Notes: a model not told the origin generated them from the letters alone. Numbered from the stretch's first letter, positions 1-10,496 are shown. The stretch: DNA of 64,000 nucleotides from CAZOOK01 sp964581385 (GCA_964581385.1 CAZOOK010000001.1:1-64000), one strand, 5' to 3'. Numbers and translations: made by a program.

Positions 1-106
1 ACAACGAATCCGCCGTTTCTATTTCAGCGTCCGCTGGTGACGTATCCGGGCTAAAGATCAGTTCGACTTTGTTTGGAGCAACGTTAATGGCACTTTCGCG
101 GTACAG

Positions 107-2936
107 GTGAAATCTACCATCAATGAGTTCAAAAAGACCGCTGTGAAACACTGGGCAGAGAAGCTCCAATCTGCCCGGAAGAGCGAAAAGTGTCGGCTCG
201 TTCTTGTCGGGAATTACCAAACGAACTTGGAGGGAGTGCACAAGGTCGGAATGGTGGATATCGAAAAGAGGAACTTGGACATTCCTGGTCTCTTCGATCA
301 AGCCGCCCACCGTGTTGCCAAGTTTATTCATACGCAGAAGCTCAAAGCGGGCACCCCGAGCGAATATGAAATTATTGTTCATGCGCTCATCACGATACTG
401 CTACGCCATTCCGTGACGCGCACGAGACTGTCGCACGAGGAGTTCGTAAGCCTTCTGGTAGTTTGGATCAAGGGCGCTCCCCGCCATAAGAGAATTGTCG
501 ACATTTCCCACATGAGGGATAAGCATGTCGCAGCAGAATTTATTGGCCGAGAAGCGGAAACCAAGCTGCTCAATGATGCTTGGGACAAAGCCGTCCGAGG
601 TGAAGCGCATCCCCACGTTCTGACCTTCGTCGCACTCGGCGGCGAAGGCAAAACTTCGCTGGTAGCGAAGTGGGCTGCGGAGTTGGCGCATCGGGACTGG
701 CCGGGCTGCGATGCGGTGTTTGCTTGGTCGTTCTACAGCCAAGGCAAGCGCGAGCAGGTGGCAGCCTCAAGCGACCTGTTCCTCAGCGAAGCGCTTAAGT
801 TCTTTGGCGATGCGGCTATGGCCGGCAGCAACCAGAGCGCCGACGACAAAGGCCGGCGCCTAGCCCAGCTGCTCGGTGAGCAGCGCGCGCTGCTGATTTT
901 AGACGGCGTGGAACCACTACAATATGCGCCTACCGCACCCAAGCCAGGCGAGCTCAAGGACCGGGGCCTGTCAGCACTGCTCAAGGGGCTGGCCGCTATC
1001 AGTTGCGGCTTGTGCGTGGTTACTACGCGTTATTCCATCCCGGACCTGAACGCCTTCCGCCAGAATACTGCGCCTGAGTACAAGCTTGAGCGCCTGTCCA
1101 CTCCCGCAGGAAAGAAACTGTTACAAATACTGGGCGTCAGCGGCGCAGAGCACGAGTTCGAGGCGCTGGTCGAAGACGTGAAGGGTCACGCGCTCACGCT
1201 CAACTTGCTTGGCACTTGGCTCCGCAATGCATACGGCGGTGACATTCGCCGACGCGATCAGGTGAAGCCGGAGGAAGCCGACGCCGAGGAGCAGGGTGGC
1301 CACGCTTTCCGCGTTATGGATGCATACGTGCTGTGGTTTGAAAGCGAGGGGGAGAGAGGCAAACGGGCCATAGCAATTGTCCGGCTGCTTGGCCTGTTTG
1401 ATCGGCCTGTGACCGCCGACTGCTTCGCAGCGTTGCTTAATGCGCCAGTCATCCAGGACCTGACGGAGCTCCTTGTCGGCATAAGCAAAGTACGGCGCAA
1501 CCAAGCGCTGCAACAGTTGGAAGACACACGTTTGCTCACCGTCAATCGCAACCCCGCGCATACGCTGGTGGCGTTGGATGCCCATCCGCTACTGCGTGAA
1601 TACTTTGCCAGGCAACTCCGTATCGAGAGGCCTGGAGCATGGCGTGCTTCTCACCAGCGGCTTTATGAGCACCTCTATAGGACCACGCCGAATAAACCTG
1701 AGCCCACGCTTGAAGATCTCCAACCGCTCTACCAAGCCGTGGTTCACGGCTGCCAAGCGGGGAGGCAGCAGGAGGTTTGTGAAAAGGTTTACCGTGATCG
1801 AATCCTTCGCGGCGCTGGTAAAGGCGGGTTTTACACTACAAAAAAAATTGGTGCGTTCGGCTCCGACTTAGCAGCAGTAGCTTGCTTCTTCGAGCAACCC
1901 TGGAGCCGCATTTCGCCTGCGCGCCTTGGGTCGACTGACGGAGTCCATCGAGCCATTCGAGGTCGGATTGGATATGAACGTTGAGCAGGAGTCTTGGTTA
2001 AATGCAGCGATTGCAGCCAACAATATTAGCCAGCTGAAACTGAAGTTGGGTGATGTGGCTGAGGCGTTGAGAGTTGCAGAGCGCTCCATCACCTACGCCG
2101 ACCGTAGCGGCGATGCAGATGCGAGGCCGCACGCGCGCATATGTTATGCCCACGTCTTGCATGCGGCAGGATTTAGCACAGAAGCAGAGACACGCTTTCG
2201 TGAAGCTGAAAAGATGCAAGGTCAAGACCATCCCGAATATCCTCTGCTCGGCTCTGTACAAGGCTACGAATATTGCGATCTTCTCCTCGCCGTTCCTGAG
2301 CGTGCTGCGTGGCGGCGTGTGGCAGCAAACACGGGTTTTCAAGTAGCTGCCGCCTATTGCAACGGCCCGATAGCGAGTGCCATGCCAGATGCTCGCGGTT
2401 CCCAGATTGAATCTTGTAGCGCGGTCTCCCGTCGCGCGGAACAGACACTTCAGTGGGGAATTGCACAGTCGGTGCCTCTCGACATCGCTGTCAACCATCT
2501 CACACTCGGTCGTGCTGCGCTCTATAAAGCGATTCTGGAGGTCTCATCACTTGACCCTAGCCGATCATCCCTTGAGAAAGCCGTAGACAGTTTTCGGTAC
2601 GCCGGTACGCAAGACCTTCTTCCGAATGGCCTCCTTACGCGCGCTTGGCTACAGAGCCTCGAAGGTAATCAGCGCAGCGCGCAGCAAGATTTAGAGGAAG
2701 CCTGGGAAATCGCTGAGCGCGGTCCCATGCCGCTGTTCCTCGCCGACATCCATTTGCACCGGGCTCGCCTGTTTGGTTCTCCGCATCTGCGAGCCAACGG
2801 AGAGAAATACCCCTGGGAATCTCCCATTGCCGATCTCGCAGAGGCTCGTCGATTAATCGAGAAACACGGCTACCTGCGGCGGATGGAAGAACTTGAAGAC
2901 GCTGAAGTGGCTATGCGCAAATTGCCCGCGAACTAA
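107..2936 (+). pseudogene. STAND-type NTPase with TPR tail, broken by an internal deletion
   Basis: The first open frame (107-1984, GTG start) carries a P-loop, GGEGKTSL, near residue 178, a Walker B-like LLILDG, and a winged-helix/TPR-like region, as in STAND (NB-ARC-type) ATPases. From about 1905 the same protein continues in another frame to 2936: codons reading AAFRLRALGRLTES lead into TPR-like repeats (ADRSGDADARPHARICYAH and similar). In relatives I recall, the FFEQPW segment and the AAFRLRALG segment lie in one chain separated by a short stretch, so a small out-of-frame deletion at about 1904 is the simplest explanation. Upstream of 107 the frame stays open to a TGA at 38-40, reading FDFVWS and then FAVQVK, which resembles the Q-x-K core of restriction-endonuclease-like effector domains. 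The true 5' end may therefore lie outside the window or be damaged too. Anti-phage defence is inferred from the architecture only. Confidence 0.7.
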
Positions 2937-3243
2937 CGAGTTTCTCAGGCTTCGTTCTGATGCCGATCAGACGTTAAGGGTCAATTCGCCTCCTGGTGAG
3001 CTACTTCAGACGTTTGCTCAGAGAGGCCGAAAGGGAAGGAGATATTTGGCCTAAGCATCACTGGGGTGTGACGATTGCAGAGCGATGCCTCCGCCACCGG
3101 TCCATCTATTTATTAGTACAATCCATCTTGGTCGACGCGCCTTCTCCTGGACTTCCATTTCCCGTCAATTTTCCGCACAAGGGATGGTTATTTGTTTGTT
3201 AAGAGTCAAGGCACGTCTCGTTCGGAATTCCGAGGGTCCGGTG
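2937..3243. other. Intergenic stretch with no recognisable gene
   Basis: About 307 bases separate the broken STAND gene from the lasso B2 remnant. The short open frames here have no recognisable motif and no convincing ribosome binding site. The only clear signal is a GAGGG Shine-Dalgarno-like stretch near 3231 that belongs to the next gene. It may be the decayed edge of the mobile or accessory region. Confidence 0.5.
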
Positions 3244-3689
3244 ATGAAGTGGCTGCAAAAATTCCTATCACTGCCGGCAGCTGAAAAGATCCATTGCTCG
3301 AGACCGTCGTGATGCTCGGTGCGGCATGCCTCAGTGTGAAATTGGTACCATTCCGGCGCTTGGCGCGCAGCCTGGGGGTTTACATGATGGAAACCCTGCG
3401 GACCGACCTGTCGCCGGAACAGGAAGCCGTCGCTCGCCGCATCTGCTGGAGTATTGCGTTGGCCGCGCGCCACGTGCCGTGGGAAGCGGTGTGTTTTCCG
3501 CAGTCGATTGCCGCCAAGGCTATGTTGGCACGTCGCGGCATTCCGGCCACCCTCTATTTCGGTGTGCGCAAGTCGACTATGAACATGAACCTAGGATTTG
3601 ATGCACATTCCTGGGTGCGAGCGGGCATGCTCGATGTAACGTGGCCCGGAAAGCCAGAGGAGTATCGCGTCGTCGCTGTCTTCGGGTAG
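3244..3689 (+). pseudogene. Lasso-peptide leader peptidase B2 (transglutaminase-like), frameshifted near its N-terminus
   Basis: The sequence matches the lasso B2 / Transglut_core3 family, cysteine proteases that remove the leader from a lasso precursor. The N-terminus MKWLQKFLSLPAAEK (ATG 3244, with GAGGG upstream) is in one frame. The rest, LLETVVMLGAACLSVKLVPF and onward from about 3294, is in another frame. Together they give the normal B2 start, so one base seems to be missing at about 3286-3294. All catalytic elements remain downstream: Cys in EAVCFPQS, His in DAHSW, Asp in MLDV. The restored length of about 148 residues is normal for B2. Either the gene is recently dead, or translation begins inside (TTG 3294, ATG 3312), or the base is a sequencing error. 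It is the only B2 in the window and lies about 7 kb from the candidate precursor. Confidence 0.75.
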
Positions 3690-3807
3690 AGCGTGCATTA
3701 CTTCATCTCGTATTTGGTGCATCCGCGCTTGATGAAAACGGTTGCCGACTCGGCCAGCTTTGGATGTTGGTCGACAGCACGGCGCGGTTGCCGGTACGAA
3801 GGTCCAA

Positions 3808-4641
3808 CTAACCATGCGGCGCAGCGAAAGAATTGGCGGACTCAAGACCATCGAGCCATTGCCGGATATGGCCGGCCGTGGCGGAGATATGAGGTTCGCG
3901 CACGATTTCGAAATGGTCGCAATCCAGCGTGGCACATTGCAGCCCGTCTGTCGTCAGCGCCGCCCAAGCCTCCAGCGCCTGTGGGGTCAGGGCATAACCA
4001 CCGCGCCTTCCATGGATCAGATGAATGCATCCGACGAAGAGTCCCGGCCGAAAGTCCCGGGTGATGGCGGTCAAAATGCGATCGACCTGTGCGACATAGG
4101 AAAACTCCCGAGCCAAAGGTGTGATGCCCGTCAAGGACGCGATTTCAAAGCGTCGCCGCAAACGCTCGGATGGCGTTGACGCGTTTCGTGGTCGCACATC
4201 GCGCTTGGGGACTGACACGGGGTCGATGAGCAGGACGAACTCTACGGTCTCGCCCATGGCCTGAAGGCGAACCGCCATCTCGAATGCGATGAGGCAGCCT
4301 GCGCTGTAGCCGCCGACTCGGTATGGCCCCCGGGGCTGCACTTGCCGCAACACTTCGAGGTAGAGATCACAACCTGGTTCCGCTGGGATTGCTGCGTCTT
4401 GCTCCACCGCCTCGATTCCGGACAGCCCATTCGGCATTAATAGACAACGTGCAAGGGCATGCAAAAAGAAAGTGCGCCCCCCGCTGCCGTGGACGACGAA
4501 GAGCGGGCGATTGCCCTCGAGAACGGCAGCTGCCATGGGCTTCAGAGACGGCGGTGGTCCTTCGGCCGCCTCGTCGAGTAGAGTCTCGAGCAATGCGGCT
4601 TGCTCTATGGAGAGGCTCTCGAGTTCGGATGTGATGTCCAT
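3808..4641 (-). CDS. Stand-alone type thioesterase (alpha/beta hydrolase) of the NRPS operon
   Basis: This 277-residue protein has the thioesterase fold of NRPS/PKS release or editing enzymes. It shows PLFVVHGSGG near the start of the fold, the nucleophile elbow GGYSAGCLIAFE, and a late His in CDHFEIVREPH. The N-terminal ~45 residues (ELESLSIEQAALLETLLDEA) look like the small helical docking segment that often follows a carrier domain, so the gene may be a split-off C-terminal module. It lies 9 bases downstream of the Cy-A-PCP-Ox gene on the same strand and closes the operon loader, module, thioesterase. The likely job is hydrolytic or acyl-transfer release of the thiazole-containing intermediate from the carrier protein. 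A proof-reading (type II) role is possible but less likely, given the operon position and the N-terminal extension. Confidence 0.85.
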   Translation of the reverse strand: MDITSELESLSIEQAALLETLLDEAAEGPPPSLKPMAAAVLEGNRPLFVVHGSGGRTFFLHALARCLLMPNGLSGIEAVEQDAAIPAEPGCDLYLEVLRQVQPRGPYRVGGYSAGCLIAFEMAVRLQAMGETVEFVLLIDPVSVPKRDVRPRNASTPSERLRRRFEIASLTGITPLAREFSYVAQVDRILTAITRDFRPGLFVGCIHLIHGRRGGYALTPQALEAWAALTTDGLQCATLDCDHFEIVREPHISATAGHIRQWLDGLESANSFAAPHG

Positions 4642-4650
4642 GTGGCGATC

Positions 4651-7600
4651 TTATCCCCCCGATTGCACGTAAGCGTCGAGAAGGGACTGCGTTTCGTCAG
4701 GCGCAAGCTGGCGCACGCGCCGGATCAGCCGGGCCTCCTCGCTCATGTCGCCGGCTTCCGTCACCGAAGAGTCTGGTATGCCACCAACAATCGTGTGCAA
4801 GAACATTTGCGACGGCACGAGGTCAAGCAATGAGTGGATCGCGGCGGTGTCGGCACTCCCGATCTCGCACAGTCCCAAACCGCAGAGTGGTGCCGTCAGT
4901 TCCAATACTTGCGTCATGAGACCGGCTTCGAGGGTCGCCAGATGTGGCGCGTTTTCACCGTAACGGGCTCCGATCGCATCCATCTCGGCCACAAGTAGCA
5001 GCGTAAACGCCGCTTCTTCGAAGACCGGAGCGTTCCATCGCGCAAAGGCGGAAGAGCGAAGGCGGTTTGCCGGTAACGGGCTCAAGGCATGCGCCACTGG
5101 ATCATATAGATGTGGGCCAGCCGCGAGACCGGAGATACGTCCGGGCCGAGTATAAAGATAGCAGCGGACGGGATAGAGACCGCTTGCCGATGCATAACCA
5201 TAGCGGCCGTCCGAAGCGCGTCGTATGACCTGCAGAAAATGGCCAAGACGTTCCATCGCAATTGGGCGAAGCACAAAACGTCGGACGCTTCTTCTGTTGT
5301 GAAGGAGCGATTCAAGCTCTGGTTGAGACCCGCAGGCGAGAAGACGGAGGGTGGCGTCTGACGGATCGGTGTGACTCCGCTCAGCGGGTTCTTCGTGTGC
5401 GACGGATACCTCTCGCCGTCGTGCAGCATATTCCTTGGCAAGCCAGCGAATGTTCGGCGCCGCGTACAGTGCGTCGATGGTGGGTCGGAATCCGAGTTCG
5501 CCGTCGAGCGCACTGACGATGCGAATCAAGTCCACTGACGTCAGACCGAGATCAAGGAAATCGCTGTCTGTTGAAGGAATCGCGATCCGACTTGTCTGCT
5601 GAACGATTTGTGCGACACGTTCTATATCAGGTGCGGATGGCTCAATGCTTGTACTGATGCATTCCAGCGTCTTCGGGCGCGGTAGCGCGCGCCTGTCTAA
5701 TTTGCCGTTGGGCGTGAGCGGTAGTTGAGGAAGCACCACGACGGATGTGGGCATCATGTATTCGGGGAGCCGCTTGCGCAGATGTTGCGTAATGTCGTCG
5801 GCGGCGCACTTGGCGCCGTCCTGTAGCACCGCATAAGCCGTCAATGACCGCTGGCACGAGGTCTCCCCGTGTACGATGACCACCGCTGTGCGCACCTCAG
5901 CGTGCTCTGCGAGAACGGATTCAATCTCTCCTAATTCGATTCGAAATCCGCGCAGCTTGACCTGACTGTCCGCACGACCGAGGAACTCGATAGTCCCGTC
6001 CGGCAGATATCGACCGTGGTCGCCGGTGCGATATAAACGTTCGCGCGTGTCGCTATCGATGATGAAAGCGTTGGAAGTCTTTTCGGAATCGTTCCAGTAG
6101 CCTCGCGCCAGCCCGATACCGCCAATATGGATCTCTCCCGGCACCCAAGTGGGACAGGAAATCAATCCGGGGGAGAGCACGCGCATGACTTGATTGCGCA
6201 TTGCCTTTCCGTAGGGAATGCTGCTCCGTGTCCCGTCTTCCGGCATGATTTCATGATAGATCGACCAAATAGAGGCTTCGGTTGCACCGCCGAGACTGAT
6301 GGCTTTCGCGTCGATGCCAACGCTACGCATAGCGGCTGGTAACGCGACCGAGATGCGGTCCCCGCTCAATAGCGCCAGACGCAGACTGGGAAGGCCCGGG
6401 TCGCTCTTGCTGCGCACATAGTCCACGAGCAATTCCATAAGCGCCGGTACTGAATTCCACAATGTCACATCGTAGCGTCGTATGAGATCGCTCCAGTGCG
6501 CAGGGTCGCGCAATCCCCATGCCTCCGGCAAGACGATCGTTCCGCCTGCCGCGAGGACTCCGAATATGTCGTACACAGATAGATCGAAGGTCAACGCGGA
6601 GAGCGCGAGCACACGATCTGAAGGTCGCACGCCAAAGCGAGCATTGATATCTTCGATCGTGTTGACGGCCCCGCGATGCTCGATGGCGACACCTTTTGGA
6701 GCGCCTGTAGAGCCCGATGTATAGATCACATAGGCAACATCAGACAATGTCTGGACTGGATCGAGCGGATCAGAGAACGCTTCCATTGCAGCGTTTTCGG
6801 TGATGGCGATTACCCTCATCTCGCCGGGCCACGCTAGCGTGTTTAGCAACGATGGCTGGGTAAGCACGATCTGCACACCGCCGTCCTTTAGCAAGTAGTG
6901 CAGACGCGCTGGAGGGACGTCAGGATCGATCGGCAGGTAGGCTCCGCCCGCTTCCATTACGGCGAGCACTGCGACAACTTGTTCCCAGCCTTTATGCATC
7001 ACTATGGCCACGAGGGTATTCGGAACAGTTCCAAGGGCACGCAGGCTGCGACCGAGATTCACAGACAAGTTCGCCAAGCAGGCGTAACTCAGGCTACGCG
7101 TAGCCCCGATCACCGCCGTAGTGTCCGGTGTCGCGCGGACATGATCCTTCCACAACATATGGAGCAGGCATTGGGGAAGCTGTCCTTGCGTATTGTTTGC
7201 TGTGTGATGAGCTTTACGCGCTTCATTCGGTAAAAGCGCGGATGCAATCTTGCGCCAGGAGGATGTGCCATCCAGTGCCGTGTCGGAAAACAAATTAAGC
7301 AGATTCCCGAGTGCGGCGAACATGTCGTCCATCAGCCCCGTCGGAAACAGAGCGTCCACGGAATTCCAGTGCAGCACCAAACCGCGGCCGGAAGAAACAG
7401 CAATCAGATCGATCCAGACCTGCGGCGTCTGGCTCACGGAGAAGACCTCTTCTCCCATCCAGTCGAGATCGACCATCCCGTCGGTATTGGATACTGCGCT
7501 CGTGAATACAACGGGCATCGCGTAATGGCCCTGCCCGCCACGGCGACGCGCGATCTCGCGCAGCAACTCGACACCACCAAATGCGGAATGGTCGAGATCT

Positions 7601-8682
7601 CGCCAAAGCTGCTGCTGCAGCCGCAACGCACGCGCAGCGAATGAATGATCGTCCGGGCGCTCGATTTCGAGCATGATTAGTGAAGTGAAATCTCCAACAA
7701 CACCCGCAGCGGCCAATGGCCGGTTGAATTGGGTCAGATTGAGCGCGAAGGCATCGCCATCACTCCATAGGCGCAAGACCTCCGAGTAAGCTGCGAGCAG
7801 CAGTGTGTTGAGCGTGATACCAAGATCGCGCGCGATGCGTTCGAGGGATATTCGCGCGGTCGCGTCCAATCGCCAGGTTCGCCGCGTGAAGTGCGGCGGC
7901 GCATAGCGGTCATAACCGTCTTCGATCGGCAACGCCGGGGGCGGAGGAAGATCACGCACTAACCAATAGTCGCGGGCGGCGGCATAGCGTGACGACTCGC
8001 GTGCGGCGATTTCAGCGAACACGAACTCGCGAAATGTCGAATCCGGCGGCGCCAGCACCGCGTTCTCGTCGCGGTAGAACTGCCCCCATTCGCGCATGAG
8101 GATGCGGCGACTCGACATATCCGCAATGAGTGCATCAAAACTCAGATGGAGACGCCAATGGTGCACATTGAGTCGACTCGCCCTTATTTCAAAGAGCGGC
8201 CAGCGGTCCGCCGGCAATACCTGATGCGACATCTGCCGGCGCCGGGATAACAGCCGTTCCTGCTGGACATCGGGCGAAAAACCACAAAGATCTTCTACTG
8301 CGATGCCGTAGGGCGGCACAGTTTCCAACACGCGCTGCATACCATCCGAGTCGACTGTTGCGCGTAGCATTTCGTGCCTTGCGATCAACCTGTTCCAGGC
8401 TCTTGTCAGCCGGTCGATATCGAGACCCACCGCTTCTATCTCGACATAACTGTGAGTCGCGATTTTTCCGAGCGCAAAACTATCGCCACGGCCGGCCCAA
8501 TAGGCTTGCTGGACCGTCGTCAGTGGAAATGGAAGGTGAGCGGCGGCCAAAGGCGCAGAGACGACGACACGCTGAGGCGCCGGCATCCCTGCCAGTCTGC
8601 GCTCAAGTTGGCTGCGTTGCTCCGGTGTGAGCGCTGCCAGCCTCCTGCGCAGAATGTCTGCGGAGGAGTCGTCTAACTTCAC
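4651..8682 (-). CDS. NRPS module: heterocyclisation-adenylation(Cys)-PCP-oxidase
   Basis: The 1343 residues read as four domains. Residues ~45-470 are a condensation-type domain carrying the heterocyclisation motif D-x4-D (Asp183 and Asp188, FDALIADMSS) instead of HHxxxDG. Residues ~490-1000 are an adenylation domain (YTSGSTGAPKG near 660; FDLSVYDIFG). My manual alignment to the GrsA pocket gives D-L-Y-N-L-S-L-I-W, the code reported for cysteine in pyochelin and yersiniabactin synthetases. Residues ~1020-1095 are a PCP with Ser1049 in LGLTSVDL. Residues ~1110-1335 are a SagB/McbC-like FMN oxidase starting at LHNRRSVRRF. The expected chemistry is condensation with Cys, cyclisation to thiazoline and oxidation to thiazole. 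Its ATG overlaps the loader gene's stop by 4 bases (ATGA), so the two are probably translationally coupled. Confidence 0.9.
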   Translation of the reverse strand: MKLDDSSADILRRRLAALTPEQRSQLERRLAGMPAPQRVVVSAPLAAAHLPFPLTTVQQAYWAGRGDSFALGKIATHSYVEIEAVGLDIDRLTRAWNRLIARHEMLRATVDSDGMQRVLETVPPYGIAVEDLCGFSPDVQQERLLSRRRQMSHQVLPADRWPLFEIRASRLNVHHWRLHLSFDALIADMSSRRILMREWGQFYRDENAVLAPPDSTFREFVFAEIAARESSRYAAARDYWLVRDLPPPPALPIEDGYDRYAPPHFTRRTWRLDATARISLERIARDLGITLNTLLLAAYSEVLRLWSDGDAFALNLTQFNRPLAAAGVVGDFTSLIMLEIERPDDHSFAARALRLQQQLWRDLDHSAFGGVELLREIARRRGGQGHYAMPVVFTSAVSNTDGMVDLDWMGEEVFSVSQTPQVWIDLIAVSSGRGLVLHWNSVDALFPTGLMDDMFAALGNLLNLFSDTALDGTSSWRKIASALLPNEARKAHHTANNTQGQLPQCLLHMLWKDHVRATPDTTAVIGATRSLSYACLANLSVNLGRSLRALGTVPNTLVAIVMHKGWEQVVAVLAVMEAGGAYLPIDPDVPPARLHYLLKDGGVQIVLTQPSLLNTLAWPGEMRVIAITENAAMEAFSDPLDPVQTLSDVAYVIYTSGSTGAPKGVAIEHRGAVNTIEDINARFGVRPSDRVLALSALTFDLSVYDIFGVLAAGGTIVLPEAWGLRDPAHWSDLIRRYDVTLWNSVPALMELLVDYVRSKSDPGLPSLRLALLSGDRISVALPAAMRSVGIDAKAISLGGATEASIWSIYHEIMPEDGTRSSIPYGKAMRNQVMRVLSPGLISCPTWVPGEIHIGGIGLARGYWNDSEKTSNAFIIDSDTRERLYRTGDHGRYLPDGTIEFLGRADSQVKLRGFRIELGEIESVLAEHAEVRTAVVIVHGETSCQRSLTAYAVLQDGAKCAADDITQHLRKRLPEYMMPTSVVVLPQLPLTPNGKLDRRALPRPKTLECISTSIEPSAPDIERVAQIVQQTSRIAIPSTDSDFLDLGLTSVDLIRIVSALDGELGFRPTIDALYAAPNIRWLAKEYAARRREVSVAHEEPAERSHTDPSDATLRLLACGSQPELESLLHNRRSVRRFVLRPIAMERLGHFLQVIRRASDGRYGYASASGLYPVRCYLYTRPGRISGLAAGPHLYDPVAHALSPLPANRLRSSAFARWNAPVFEEAAFTLLLVAEMDAIGARYGENAPHLATLEAGLMTQVLELTAPLCGLGLCEIGSADTAAIHSLLDLVPSQMFLHTIVGGIPDSSVTEAGDMSEEARLIRRVRQLAPDETQSLLDAYVQSGG

Positions 8683-10496
8683 TCGTTTTCCGCCTCGTCC
8701 AAAAGCGCGGCACGCGATTCCGGTGCCAATGCGAGCAAGCGTTGTTCCGTGATCTCCAACGCCAAGTCGGCAATCGTGGGACAGCGTAGGAGTTCGGACA
8801 GAGATATTTCTGCGTTCACCTTCGACAAAATTTCCGCTGCGATCTGTAGCGCGGCCAGCGAATCGCCGCCTAGATCGAAGAAGTTGTCATCCACACCGAT
8901 TTCGGAGATGGTAAGCGCCTCACACCATATTTCCGCGAGCGTGCGTTCCAGTGGCGAACGCGGCTGAACGAACGGCGGTCGCGGCCTGACGGCTTCAAGA
9001 CCGAATGTCGCCGCCAACCCGATCCGGCGCAGCTTTCCGGTCGGGCCTTTCGGCAGGTCCGCTACGAATACAATCCGACGCGGAATCTTCGGCAGAGAAA
9101 GCTTTTCCAATAGGAGGGATTGAAGATCTCCCGCGGAGACATGCTGACCGTCACGCAAAACGATAGCAGCGGCCACTTCCTCCCCCAGCGTGGCGTGGGG
9201 TACCGGAAAAACCACCGCTTGCGCCACAGCCGGGTGCGCCAGCAGGTGGCTCTCGATCTCGATCGGTGCGATTTTCTCGCCACCGCGATTGATCATCTCC
9301 TTTAGACGACCAATCAGCCGCAGATAACCATCGGCGTCTATCGTGCCCAGATCGCCGGTGCGGAACCAGCCTTGGACAAAGGCCGCCGCATCAGCACCCG
9401 GATTGTCTACATAGGCGCTGATGACGTTCTCGCCGCGTATCGCAACTTCCCCTGCTTCGCCGAGCGGCAGTTGCGCACCCTGTCCGTCTAGGATCGTGAT
9501 TTCCGGACCGGCGGCAGTCCCAACACTCCCGATATGTCGTTCGGCCGGCGGTAGCGGATTGCTCGAGATCTGATGAGCCGCTTCGGTCATCGCGTAGGCT
9601 TCAATCACCGGTGCGCCGAAAGCGTCTTCCAGTCCAGTCGCAACGGTCGGCGGCAGTGCAGCCGAGCATGAGCGCAGAAACCGCAGCTTGGCGCGGCGCG
9701 CAGCATTGGGTTCGCGCCGCGCCCATTCCAAAATCGCCTGATGCATCGTGGGCACAGCGGTCAGCCAAGTCGGCCGTGCCTCGTCGAGCCAGCCACCGAA
9801 GGCGCGAACGTCGAAGCCCGCAGTACAGTAGATGTCGCCACCCGCATAAAGCGGCGCGAGCAGTCCGGCAACGAGACCGTGGATGTGGAACAGAGGCATG
9901 ACATGAAGCCCGCGATCGGCAGGCGTCAGAGCGAGCGCCGCGGCCACGTTTCGCGCTGACGCACATAACTGTCCATGCGTTAGCGGCACGAGTTTCGGCC
10001 GCCCGGTCGTACCCGACGTGTGCAGCAACAGCGCAACATCGCTCGGCGTTGCGCTACGCGCGGAATTCGCGGTGTCCAGTGGACCCTCAAGATCAAATAT
10101 GCCGGCCGCATCCTGCATGCGGGCTGTTAGCGTGATGACTGGAATGGCGTAACGCTGCGCAACCGCGATCGATGCGGAGTCACGACCCGCCTCAACGATA
10201 AGGGCCTTGGGATTCAAATCTCGGAGATAGAAGTCGAACTCGGCAGTGGAATAGCGAGGGTTGAGCGGCGCCGCGATGGAGCAGGAACTGACCGCGAGAA
10301 ACGTAGTCGCCATCTCGGGCCCGTTGCTCAGAACGATCGCGACGCGATCGGTTCGCCCCAAGCCTGACGCTCCCAACGTCCGTTCGATCTTGACGATGTG
10401 GCGGCGTAGTTCGCCATGGCTTAGCGCTGGCCGGTCGGGCGCCGCGAACGCCACGGCCGTGTCGTTGCCCATTGAAAGCAAGTATTCGACCGTCAT
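8679..10496 (-). CDS. Acyl/aryl-CoA ligase-like adenylating enzyme fused to a PCP (loading module)
   Basis: This is an ANL-superfamily ligase followed by one carrier domain. Core motifs are LLHTSGTTGRPKLVPLTH, AYAMTEAAHQ, WFRTGDLG and the late PTGKLRR. The carrier site is LGGDSLAAL, whose Ser is residue 546 when counting from ATG 10496. I chose that ATG because MTVEYLL is a normal start for this ligase type; the frame is open to 10601 (GTG), which would add 35 residues. The ligase is closer to acyl-CoA synthetases than to amino-acid A domains and has no condensation domain, so it probably activates a small carboxylic acid and loads its own PCP as the starter for the downstream Cy-A(Cys)-PCP-Ox module. 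The starter acid cannot be read from the sequence. Confidence 0.85.
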   Translation of the reverse strand: MTVEYLLSMGNDTAVAFAAPDRPALSHGELRRHIVKIERTLGASGLGRTDRVAIVLSNGPEMATTFLAVSSCSIAAPLNPRYSTAEFDFYLRDLNPKALIVEAGRDSASIAVAQRYAIPVITLTARMQDAAGIFDLEGPLDTANSARSATPSDVALLLHTSGTTGRPKLVPLTHGQLCASARNVAAALALTPADRGLHVMPLFHIHGLVAGLLAPLYAGGDIYCTAGFDVRAFGGWLDEARPTWLTAVPTMHQAILEWARREPNAARRAKLRFLRSCSAALPPTVATGLEDAFGAPVIEAYAMTEAAHQISSNPLPPAERHIGSVGTAAGPEITILDGQGAQLPLGEAGEVAIRGENVISAYVDNPGADAAAFVQGWFRTGDLGTIDADGYLRLIGRLKEMINRGGEKIAPIEIESHLLAHPAVAQAVVFPVPHATLGEEVAAAIVLRDGQHVSAGDLQSLLLEKLSLPKIPRRIVFVADLPKGPTGKLRRIGLAATFGLEAVRPRPPFVQPRSPLERTLAEIWCEALTISEIGVDDNFFDLGGDSLAALQIAAEILSKVNAEISLSELLRCPTIADLALEITEQRLLALAPESRAALLDEAENE

